The notes beneath the pieces are model-generated. The model saw only the letters and a program-made list of their open reading frames with translations. It was not told the DNA's origin and made no database searches. Both the position numbers and the translations under genes were made by a program. DNA of 64,000 nt from Jaminaea rosea. Taxonomy: Eukaryota; Basidiomycota; Exobasidiomycetes; Microstromatales. The stretch spans positions 2,003,496-2,067,495 of the forward strand of contig NW_020289975.1 in assembly GCF_003144245.1 (NCBI RefSeq). The letters are read 5' to 3'. This document shows, piece after piece, positions 55,217 to 64,000 of the stretch; position 1 is the stretch's first letter, and each line of letters begins with the position of its first letter.

Positions 55217-55861
55217 TTACGCGTCATCGATGGACTCGCGTCGACGCTTGCGAGGCTCGCTCGAAGACGTCGCCCACGTCTGCTGCTCCTCATACCAAGC
55301 CAGCTCCTTCTCAAGCGCGCCGTACTGCTTCTGGAGCTTCTCCTTCTTCTGCCCGTCTGAGTCTCGAAGGACGTCCATCTTGCCGCGAATCTCGGCCATG
55401 GCGCGGTGCAGCCTGCCGACGTGCGCGACGCATAGGTCGGCGAAGTGAGGGCGGGCGGCTGGAGGTGGGGGAAGAGAACAAGACGACGAGGCTGCAAGTG
55501 AGAAGATGCGAAGAGGGAAAGATGTTCAGGGCCAGCGGAGGGAGTGAGAATGCCGAAAGCTGTGTGTATGCGGCTCACCTTGATCGCGAGAAGCTGCTGA
55601 GTCGTAAGCTGTCCAGCTTGAGGTGACTGTAGTCCTATTGGGGATGTCTGGCGACAGGTGCAGGTTGCTGAAGTGGTTGGTGACTAGGTGCTGCTGCTGC
55701 TGCTGAGCATCGCCGTCCTTTGCCAAGGGGAAAGTAGGCTCCTCAGCTTGACTGCGTGCTGCTTTGCTGATGGTGTATGACTGCTGTCGTCTGTGATCCA
55801 TGTCCTGGCTTTGAGGGGCGTCACGCCAGGCACTGCACTCGAGGTTTGTCAATGGAGCCAT
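55217..55861 (-). CDS. Small coiled-coil protein, unidentified
   Basis: Two exons, 55861-55579 and 55458-55217, join in phase 1 through a GTGAGC donor and CAG acceptor to give about 174 residues. The N-terminal half is polar with a Gln run. The junction reads SRDQAARPHFADLCVAHVG. The C-terminal half is a long amphipathic helix (RLHRAMAEIRGKMDVL and the following Lys/Gln-rich heptads), ending in a basic KRRR. The small size with one coiled coil resembles subunits of kinetochore or tethering complexes, but I cannot match a family. The start at 55861 is the first ATG in frame. An acceptable splice pair and an unusually coherent heptad pattern support a real gene. Confidence 0.6.
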
Positions 55862-58800
55862 AGTTGGGTCTGACAATAGTGGCGATAGAACAAGAGTCAG
55901 CGCACAGAACCTGACTGACGTCGCCAGCATCCCTCACCTTGAGTCGGGCTGACCATCCTCGGGAGCAAGCCTCTGGCCCGCTTCTGAAACCGGTGGTAGA
56001 CAGGAGCGGGGCAGGGGTGGCGAGTAAGCAGTGCTTGTGATGCGCGGTCCAGCTATCGTGTAGAGAGAAAGAGGGGGAGAGGGAGGGGAACAGAAAGGGA
56101 GAGAGATGGGCATAGCCAGGCAAGGCACAACGAATCAAGTGCTGCCACCCACCGCACCGACGTCGGCGGACCTCGCTCTTCAGGAACCAATTTGACGGGT
56201 GACTGAGTCGCGGTCGGCGAGATGACTTTGGCTCCTTCGAGCAAGCGTCACGAGACTCAGCGTCATTCAACGCAGCAAACGATCAGGCCAAGCCTCTTCG
56301 GGTTCTAGTATCACGGAGCGCAGCAACGCCACGGCTAGCTCAGTACCATCCATGCTGGACGCAAGTCGTATGTAGCAGACGCAGACCCCGGCCGCTCTTG
56401 CCCGTCGTCGCCCCTGGCCGAGCACGTCCAGCCACCCCGCCCTGTACGACTCTCACACCGCCTCAACACTCCTCAACCTGCCCAGAGCATCCATCGGCCT
56501 GCGAGAGACGTCGTGAACAAACGCCACGCACAGGAGTCTCGAATAAATCTACGAAGGCGCGTATCGCTGGAGATACAACAATGCACAGGTCTGTGTCTCT
56601 CTGTGCGATCGAATCAGTTCAATACCGCAGCGAAATGCTTCTGCAAGATCGAAGAACCTAGCTTGCTCCTCGTCAATCTGCCTGCAGATCTCTGAGCCAC
56701 TATCGCCGCCGCTGGGCTCGGCTCCCTCGTATGTTCTCCCTTCCCTCGACTCTCGTACTCGTACAAAGAGACTCAAGCCGCTGCGCACCGAGGTCGACGA
56801 CTCTGAGCATAGCATTGTATCCTCAGCCACGTTCATTGCACCATTACGCCACAACCCCTCCCTCACTACAGCCGCTAGCAACTTTGCATCAATGCTCAGC
56901 AGGTACAAATCGGCAAAGCGCAGCGCTTCTCGGTCATCCTTGCGAGGACGAGGTGAGAGCAGCTAGCATGACCGACCCCGCCGCATCTTGAGCTCTGGCC
57001 ACTGCAGTGCACCTCTTCAGCCTTCTCGGCGCAACTACGACATGCATCAGAGAGCTCACTTCGCAGTCACTACCACCGCTACGTGAGCCAGGCTCGCAGC
57101 ACCGCACCGTAAGCCACCACCACAGTGCACCAGCTCCGCTTCTTCTCAGCACGCCGCATCACTTCCGCAGCAGAGCTCAACAGAAAGCTCAGCACATAGC
57201 GCAAAGCGCAAAGCATGCCTTCGCATGGAACTGCACTCGCGTAGCACGAAAATTGGTACAGCTGCGGAGGATGATGCACTGCAGCCAAGGATAGCAGCTG
57301 AGGACAACAGCAGAGCACCTCAGAACACGTCCAGCTCGTGCTGTCCACCGCAGGGCGCTCTTGAACAATCACCGCCGTAGTGCGCTCATCACCGACTGAA
57401 CCAGGCGCTGCGCAGCGCTTGCAGGAGATGAAGCGGGCGCTCACTCCGGCTGCCATACGCGGCGGTTGATTTCGCATCATACTCTCGTTGCTGATGTTAT
57501 CAGCCGTGCTGCTGTGCCTGTACGACCGCGGCGTGCCAGCCAACATCGCGGGCAATCCCTAAAGCAATCGTCTGGGATTCATGCGTGAGCATCCTGTGTT
57601 TTGTTCAGACTGATGGCACACGACCTGATGCGATTACGTCCAAGACCCTGGCGGTCTTCACCGCTGCGCCTGAGCTTGTCCAAGGCCGCTGAGCGGCGCG
57701 CGCCGGTAAGTCAGCGAGGTCCATTCACGGCACAAGCACGACACGAGACTGACTACAGCACGGGACGAAGAGCACTGGTCATCTTGCACATCGTCTGCGA
57801 GCCGTGCTCAAAAATCCGATCGGAAAGCTATAAACATGTTGCCGCCATCGGAGTGCACACTGCTTTTGCTGATGCGACGACGAAAGGCAATGACTTCGAA
57901 AGATGCTTTGCGCGATTTATTGGGATGACTGCTCGCATGATCTGATCCTTTGACGGGTTCAGCTGAGCGCGGATCGTTGCGCCAATCCACGCTCAACTTT
58001 CTCTGCTTCTTCCGTTTTACCTTCCATGATACTGCCGTGCGCGCCTTCGTGCACACTGCCGCTCCTTCATGTCGGACGAGATTTGGTTTGTGACCAAGTC
58101 GATGGAGATTTACACCTTTGCGTAGTCCGGTGCGCCGTGCTGCGGTCTTGTTTCTACGCTCGCGGCGATGTCCGATGTCGTGGTCGTGTCCTGCCCCGTT
58201 GGCTCTGCCTTCTCAGCCGGAAATTCCCACGCTCGAATGTCTCATCTTCAACATGACGTGTCGCTGCTGAAGACCTTGAGCGGGCAGGCAAAATCACCTC
58301 CGTGCGCTGACAGCGGTACGAGGGTGATGACGGCTTGGCCGTCGGTCGAGTTCCGGCCTGAAGAGAGGAGTACCCGAGGCACACAGCGCCGATCACAACG
58401 TCAACCGTAATCCCCACCTTCCATCCTGCAACACCTCGCACTGGTCTCACAGCAGGCAGGCTGCTCGCTGTGCCAGGTTCTGCTGCGACTTGATCCGCAG
58501 CTCTGTGTTGAGGACCAGAAGGCTGCGCTGCGATACGTTTGATCATCTCTACGCTCTCATCGGTGATGCTCAGGCTCCCTACGGGTTGGATTGCTGCGGT
58601 TTTCGTTCTATCAGCGCGTCTGGCTTGGTTTGGACCATCCTATGCGCCAGCGTCCATTGCTCCACTAGGTAGAACTCTATCTATGCATCCGTCACCGTCG
58701 GCTGTCCCCCAAATTCGAAGCTGCGCGGTCGCGCTCCTCATACTTCGATCTTGTCCTCCTTTTCGATGCTTGATCCGCCTTGCCGCTGACTCTGCCCGGC

Positions 58801-59987
58801 GATTTTACTTTGTGGACCTTCCCCAGATTCCGGCAATACGAGGCGTGATCTCGCCGACCAAAAGGTCGCCTGCCAGTCTTCCGCCGGCTTGTGCTCATCA
58901 CCCCCGCCGCTCATTGCGGTCAGCTTCACGCTTGACGCAAGCTCTCGTCGCCTCCCTCTCGTCAGGGCGCAGACGACATCTCCTACCCAAAGCCTGAGCG
59001 CTGTCCCGGAGTGAGAGGGACGTTGCGTGCCGCAGGCAGAGTGACATCTTGTCGGCGCGCGAGCTTGATGAAGGCTGCCCTGTTGCCGCTCTTTCTGTAG
59101 CTCCTGCTGTCGCCGCGGTTGCTGCTGTTGCCGTTTGAGTTCGGGATCAGGGTCGCCACACCTTCATCCGAAAAGGACTGCGGAGGTCCAAAACGTCGCA
59201 CGCCCAAGGGCAATCGAGCGTCCGTTGTTCTGAAAGCAGATATGTTCCCCGAATCGCTTGCCGGGTGTAGGCTTGACAGCACGAGGACCAGAGAAGCGGA
59301 TGATCTCGCACAGCTGTCCCACTCGCCGGCGCTACATCCACTGGTTTCGAGACGAGCATTTTGGCGAAAACGACGAGGCGTGTTATACGAAAGGCGAGCT
59401 GCTGAGCATTCCACACCGTCGCTCTCCGCTTGCGATGCAGCAGCGCCCGTTGAGGCCATTCGGCGCGCCAGTCTGGCTGCCACCGACGTGATCAGCTACG
59501 ATTCGTATCGCTTGCATTACGCCTAGCCTATGACTGGCTCTACTTCAGATAGAGAGCGCCATTCAGCAACTCAGGAGACGTCTTCATAGCCCTCGCGCTT
59601 CATCATGCCCGGCACAGATCACGTTCTCCACCGCCACGTCACAAGGAGCTAGAGGGCGGCACTCCGCGCTTGAGTGACTCAGATCTGGGCAGGCGTGCCG
59701 TGCAACCTTTGGCAAATGGCTCACAGTGAGGGCTAGGCTGAGGAGGTAAGCTGGGACATCGCAGGCGAGCAGGTCACCGGTCCTTACAGATCAAGGGCAG
59801 CTCTGCGCCGTGGCGGCGTCTACAAATTAATTGTCGAAGTAGAGATGGGGCGTGAAAAAGAGTACCGGCACGACGAAGAGAGAGGAGAAAGTACAGTCGG
59901 AGGTTGGGGGTGCTGGGAAAGTCGAAGATGAGGAGGCGATGCAATGGAGCGCCAAGGAATGAAAACTGCACGATGGGATGAGCGCGA
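55862..59987. other. 4.1-kb stretch without a supported gene
   Basis: This is the longest gap in the window. Frames of 60-170 codons occur on both strands, but none has a recognisable domain, a consistent splice chain or ATG context I trust. The most protein-like is on the minus strand near 56549-56908, with a helical QIDEEQARFFDLAEAF segment, but it lacks an ATG. Base composition resembles the surroundings, without obvious satellite or inverted-repeat structure. It may hold non-coding RNA, decayed genes, or a regulatory region. Nothing more can be said from sequence alone. Confidence 0.45.
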
Positions 59988-62900
59988 CTAGTTACCGCCC
60001 CCGCTCTTCCCCGCCCTCGAGAAGCGCGACTGCTTCACAAAACCAGAGAGGGGTAGGTTGCCCAGCGCACTCGCCGAGCGTGGTGGTAGGTCCGCCTCTC
60101 CGCCTCTGCCTACCGAGCTGAAAGCCCTTGGGCGCTCAAACAGATTCATCGACTTGCGTGGGCGAGATGGGCCAGGCGTCGTAGCGCCACCCCCACGCTG
60201 CTCGTCATCGTAGTCGTCGAATCCGCTATTGAGGGCGTTGGCGCTTGCACGACTGCGCAGCGATTGCGTTTCAAAGGGAGCGGAAAAGGCGCGCAGACCG
60301 CCGCCGCCGCCGCCGCCGCCGGGACTGGCTAGATGCTCTTGAGGTTCGGCGTAGGGATGTTGCGGTTGGGCAAGGGGCCAAGCTTGGGCCTCTTCGTTGG
60401 CACGGCTGCCACCGTCGACAGGCTGCAGAAGCGACGACGACCGATTCTTGTTCTTGCCACTGAATCCAAATGGCAGCCTGAGGAGCTTGCTTTTGCGATT
60501 GTCAGCCTTGCTGCTAGCACCCGTGCCCGAGCTGCCGCGGCGGGCGGAAATCGTGGCATCGTGAGACTCGTGCTGCGGTTGCTGGCCCGCAAGCTCCTGT
60601 CGCATCTCTGGAGTGAAGCCACCGCTGAAGTTGCGGCTGGGCATACCGACGGACATGGGTTGCATGTACGGCTGCGCGCCCGCGGGAACTGATGAGAAGC
60701 GTTGCTGCGGCGGCGGGAAGGCCGAGGAGCGAGACTGAGGGAGAGCGGGCTGCACCGATGGCTGCGACGTCGCTTGCTGGTTGGCGGTGGCCGCCGTGCT
60801 GTGACTCGAATTGCTCTCCTGTCTGCGCGGGCTCCTCTGTGGTCGTGACGGGGGCATACTGAGGCTGGGCCTTCCTGCCGCTCCATCACCTTGCGGCATC
60901 GGCGGCGAGGAGGACGGCGTCTGCATTAAGCTGCTGCTGTTGCGCAAGGGCAGCGAGTCAAATGGCGGCTTGGATGCTACCGACAAGCGTGACCGCCTCG
61001 AGTCAGCGACAGAGGTGCGAGACTCTGGACGTTGCCTGCTTCCGTCTCCAAAGGCTTCAGTGGTCTGCGTTCTCGCGGATCGGACGCTGGCTTGATCGAT
61101 GCCGCTGCCTCGCGCTTGCTTACGAGCTCGGCCCATACCGTCAAGAGGCTGCGTCTCCGTGCCTGGGCTGGCATCGATCGTCGGGAGCTTGCGTTGCGGC
61201 GTAGGTGCAAGACGACTCTGCATGCTTGCCATTGAAGTCGTACGACTGTTGCTCGGTGAGCTGCCATTGACTGGCTGTCTTGGTTGCTGCTGCTGACCGT
61301 GCGCAGGAGGTTGCGGTGCTGATCCTCGCATCGACGAGGCGGTTGATGCACCACCGTGATGGGGCATAGCGGGCGAAGGTGGGAACGGGGCGCCGTACGA
61401 TGACGACGAAGAGGTCCGCATTGGTGGCAAGCCCATGCCCCGATTCTCTTCAGGGACCAGCTTCGACTGCTTTCTCTCCGGCGGTAGCGGCGGCTGGAAC
61501 GGACCCATATCGAATCTGTCCGGATTGGGCATAGAGGGAGGCTCCGTATACAAGTCGCGCACCTGCTCAACCGAGTCTCGTCCGCCCAGTAGCGACGACG
61601 TTGACCTCCTTGCGCGACCCATGAGACCGCCCATCCCCGGAGGCGGCGCAAGCGCAGAGTCTGCAGACATCGATCCCCTCCGAGCTGATTGAACCGGGCT
61701 TCCAGATCCGTCGGATCGTTTGTCAGGCTGGAAGACGTTGTTCATGTTGGGGTTGCTGCCGCTGGCCGAGCCCGAAATCTTGGAGAATAAGCCACGCAGG
61801 CCTTTCTTCTTCTTACCAGTGGCCGCACCATCTCTGCGTTCGCCAGGGTGGTCTGCCGGGCCAGTTGCGCTGCGCTCGTCCTGCTGGAAGCTTGGGCGCA
61901 TCGCTGGGCTGGCATCTCCATCGCCTGGGAAGCCAAAGAAGTTGCGGGGTGATGAAGAGCGGGATCGCTCACGGTCGAGATCCATGGGCGAGGGCAGAGG
62001 CATGTTTGGAGTCTGGTGGCCCCCAGCACCTATGTTGCTCGAGGCGGGACCGCCGTGACCCACGGCGACGTGCATGTCAAGCATGGAGCCGCTCGGTGCG
62101 AGAGAGAGCTGCGATGCAGTGCGATTGCCGAAGCCACGGGGCGTGCTCATCTGTAGAGGCGTAGGCGGGATGAGACCGTCTGGCGTGGAGGGCATGGCTG
62201 GGGAAGTGGCCATCGATCCGGGCACGCCGCGAAGATCTGAAGCGCTCGCACCGCGATTCAGTGGAGGCACCCGACTGGACGGCACTGGTCTTCTCGGAGT
62301 CATGACGCCGGCACTCGACGATAGACGGTGTTGCTGCGGGTCGTCGATGGTGTGCGGGTCTGTCCTGAGGTTGAGTTGAGGTGGCACGGGGGGCACAGGC
62401 ATCTGCTTATTGGGATTGTACTTCAGCCCTGCGTCAGAGCTGACGTTCTTTCGACGAGCCTCTCGTGCCGAGGCCACATCGCGCTCCTTGAGCATCCTTT
62501 CCTCGGGACCCAAGTCCTCGTCGTTGATGAGCTGAGCACGACCGGCGCCGGGACCACTGAGAAGTGCAGAGGCGCTGCGATTCCGCGAGATGCTCTTACG
62601 GTTGGACAAGCCGGCACCCGGCATCCGATCCGATGGAGCCGTGTCGTTTGAGCCGGTGCGAGCCATGGCAATCGTGGCAGCACGCTCCTTGGCCATCTTC
62701 GCCTCGACCGGATGAGTACGCTCCCATTCCTCCTGTCTCGCCTGCTGCTCCATCGCAATATACTTTGCTTGGACAGACAAGAAATTCTGCAGCGTCCTCC
62801 AGCGATGAGACGACGCTGGCGGATTCATTTGAGTGTGCAGCTTGAGGCGGTCAGCCGACAGTGGATCGTGCTGGCCCACGCGCTTGACGCGGATCTTGGT

Positions 62901-64000
62901 TCGAGGAGCCCGACCTGATGAGGACGAGGTCGGCTGGCCATGCTGCTGCGAGCTGCTATGTCCTGCAAGGCTGCCTTGATCCTCGCCTGTCGCTGAACTG
63001 CCTCTCTCGCGATCTGCTGCGCGCCGCGCATCGTCCTCGGCTTCGGTACGCAGGGCATCGTCAAAGTCGCGATCGCTCTCCCTCTCCCACAAACCAGGCC
63101 CAACAACATGAACATCAATCATATCCTCGTCCCTCATCATACATTCAAGGCAGACTTCTGGGTCGTTGACGCTGCGCCGCACTCCATCGGGTCCAATCAA
63201 TCCCGAAAGCAGACCGTCTGGGCGCTGCTGCAGCTCGAACGGCGGAACCAGACTGCGCTGTGGAATCATACCGGGGTACACGCGACCACCGGCAATACCG
63301 GCTCCTCCAGGAGTGGCAGTCGTGGAGGGAGAAGGAAACGAGGGATACGGCCCGTTGCTGCCAAGGGCAAAGTCATTGCCGCCGCCCATGGCCAGATTGA
63401 TGGCGCCTACGCTGCGTCGCTGGTCTCGCGCTTGCTGGCGTTGGAGCTGCTGCGTGCTAATAGCTCCGCTCGGCGCACCGTTGAGACGATCCGAGATTGG
63501 GGAGGACCCGGAAATGCCAGACATCCCGTCGTAGGGCGATGACGGCTGCTTCTGTCGACCCCCCGCCTCGTTGGGCACCAGCTGGAGCGGCTTGAGCTGT
63601 CCCCGCAGCGTCGTTCGTCTGCCAGCGGCGTCACTTGGTTTGTCGCTCTTCTGCTTGCGCTTCATCATTGCTCGCTCCCACTCTGCCCTCGCCTCGATCT
63701 CTCCTTCTGGCGGCGGGCTGGGCTCGCGTGATGGAGTCTCGGCGCTGTCTTCCATCGATGATCGGCCAAGTGGTTCGGGGACAGTAGGCGCCTCGACGAG
63801 AGCAGCACGTGGCAGCATCCCAGCATTGGAACCTGCACGAGGCCGCCTATTTGCGACATCGGTATTCTCCTCCTCGCCATCAGACGGCGTGACCTCCTGG
63901 CGCTGAGCTGGACCCGCAACATTGTGAGCCCCGAGTCCCGCTAATCCTTTTTGTTCCTGAAGCGAGGCCACACCTGCTGCTTGCATCGCTGGCGTCACGT
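59988..64000 (-). CDS. Large disordered fungal protein (partial, start beyond window)
   Basis: The minus-strand frame is open from the window edge to its stop at 59988, at least 1337 codons. The first ATG inside the window is at 63986, but the frame remains open upstream, so the N-terminus is probably missing. One conserved-looking island stands out: DPEVCLECMMRDEDMIDVHV followed by GLWERESDRDFDDAL, a motif I associate with uncharacterised fungal proteins. A nearby charged block, KLHTQMNPPASSHRWRTLQ and QARQEEWERTHPVEAKM, may be helical. The remainder is Ser/Pro/Gly-rich with several KKKKG and RKS basic patches and a Gly run. The C-terminal SGFVKQSRFSRAGK may be a short functional tail. Function unknown. 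Confidence 0.75.
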   Translation of the reverse strand, partial: VTPAMQAAGVASLQEQKGLAGLGAHNVAGPAQRQEVTPSDGEEENTDVANRRPRAGSNAGMLPRAALVEAPTVPEPLGRSSMEDSAETPSREPSPPPEGEIEARAEWERAMMKRKQKSDKPSDAAGRRTTLRGQLKPLQLVPNEAGGRQKQPSSPYDGMSGISGSSPISDRLNGAPSGAISTQQLQRQQARDQRRSVGAINLAMGGGNDFALGSNGPYPSFPSPSTTATPGGAGIAGGRVYPGMIPQRSLVPPFELQQRPDGLLSGLIGPDGVRRSVNDPEVCLECMMRDEDMIDVHVVGPGLWERESDRDFDDALRTEAEDDARRAADRERGSSATGEDQGSLAGHSSSQQHGQPTSSSSGRAPRTKIRVKRVGQHDPLSADRLKLHTQMNPPASSHRWRTLQNFLSVQAKYIAMEQQARQEEWERTHPVEAKMAKERAATIAMARTGSNDTAPSDRMPGAGLSNRKSISRNRSASALLSGPGAGRAQLINDEDLGPEERMLKERDVASAREARRKNVSSDAGLKYNPNKQMPVPPVPPQLNLRTDPHTIDDPQQHRLSSSAGVMTPRRPVPSSRVPPLNRGASASDLRGVPGSMATSPAMPSTPDGLIPPTPLQMSTPRGFGNRTASQLSLAPSGSMLDMHVAVGHGGPASSNIGAGGHQTPNMPLPSPMDLDRERSRSSSPRNFFGFPGDGDASPAMRPSFQQDERSATGPADHPGERRDGAATGKKKKGLRGLFSKISGSASGSNPNMNNVFQPDKRSDGSGSPVQSARRGSMSADSALAPPPGMGGLMGRARRSTSSLLGGRDSVEQVRDLYTEPPSMPNPDRFDMGPFQPPLPPERKQSKLVPEENRGMGLPPMRTSSSSSYGAPFPPSPAMPHHGGASTASSMRGSAPQPPAHGQQQQPRQPVNGSSPSNSRTTSMASMQSRLAPTPQRKLPTIDASPGTETQPLDGMGRARKQARGSGIDQASVRSARTQTTEAFGDGSRQRPESRTSVADSRRSRLSVASKPPFDSLPLRNSSSLMQTPSSSPPMPQGDGAAGRPSLSMPPSRPQRSPRRQESNSSHSTAATANQQATSQPSVQPALPQSRSSAFPPPQQRFSSVPAGAQPYMQPMSVGMPSRNFSGGFTPEMRQELAGQQPQHESHDATISARRGSSGTGASSKADNRKSKLLRLPFGFSGKNKNRSSSLLQPVDGGSRANEEAQAWPLAQPQHPYAEPQEHLASPGGGGGGGGLRAFSAPFETQSLRSRASANALNSGFDDYDDEQRGGGATTPGPSRPRKSMNLFERPRAFSSVGRGGEADLPPRSASALGNLPLSGFVKQSRFSRAGKSGGGN
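60300..60321 (-). repeat. (GGC)n run encoding poly-Gly
   Basis: Seven consecutive CCG units on the plus strand (GGC on the coding strand) encode a Gly run in the partial disordered protein. Pure trinucleotide units suggest length polymorphism. Confidence 0.8.

Noticed and set aside
56549-56908. 119-codon minus-strand frame with a helical stretch
   Set aside because: No ATG at its start and no splice partner. The helical look of a 20-residue stretch is insufficient evidence.

Overview
This window is protein-coding nuclear DNA from a fungus, most likely a basidiomycete of the smut lineage (Ustilaginomycotina, possibly Exobasidiomycetes). That placement is an inference. It rests on GC-rich dense genes, short introns (mostly 70-190 nt, GTGAGT/GTAAGT donors), long Ser/Ala-rich disordered proteins, and a Fus3/Kss1-class MAP kinase resembling smut Kpp2/Kpp6. 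I saw no rRNA, tRNA, CRISPR array, retroelement, virus-like element or DNA transposon.

Layout. 480-1953 (-): MAP kinase. 3691-4656 (+): D-aminoacyl-tRNA deacylase. 4944-6146 (-): DUF4588/HAPSTR-like protein. 6376-7305 (-): Mtq2-type methyltransferase. 8466-11147 (+): cryptochrome DASH. 12346-16494 (+): Ser-rich membrane protein, followed closely by a small ORF (16578-16973). 17571-22511 (+): giant disordered protein. 24152-25792 (+): delta-9 desaturase Ole1. 26366-30292 (+): SART3/Prp24-like spliceosome factor. 30782-33103 (-): RING E3 ligase. 33417-35645 (+): Sub2/UAP56 helicase. 35803-37755 (-): MYND/SET protein. 38033-39319 (-): Sec66. 40325-42768 (+): PP2A B56 subunit. 43325-44556 (-): cardiolipin synthase. 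44790-46715 (+): histidyl-tRNA synthetase. 46945-50523 (-): Pho81. 51380-54937 (+): exportin Crm1. 55217-55861 (-): small coiled-coil protein. 55862-59987: long stretch with no convincing gene. 59988 to the window end (-): partial disordered protein.

Genes on both strands form divergent and convergent pairs with short gaps. Divergent pairs include RING/SUB2 (313 bp), CRD1/HTS1 (233 bp), SEC66/B56 and PHO81/CRM1. The content is mostly housekeeping: RNA processing and export (SART3-like, Sub2, Crm1), translation quality and termination (DTD, Mtq2, HisRS), membrane lipids (Ole1, Crd1), signalling (MAPK, PP2A-B56, Pho81) and light response or DNA repair (CRY-DASH).

I found no clearly new multi-gene system. 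The best leads are a 671-nt GC-AG intron in SUB2, a two-start HisRS gene with a WHEP domain beside cardiolipin synthase, several genes split just after the start codon, a small ORF 83 bp behind a stop codon, and the 4.1-kb gene-poor gap.
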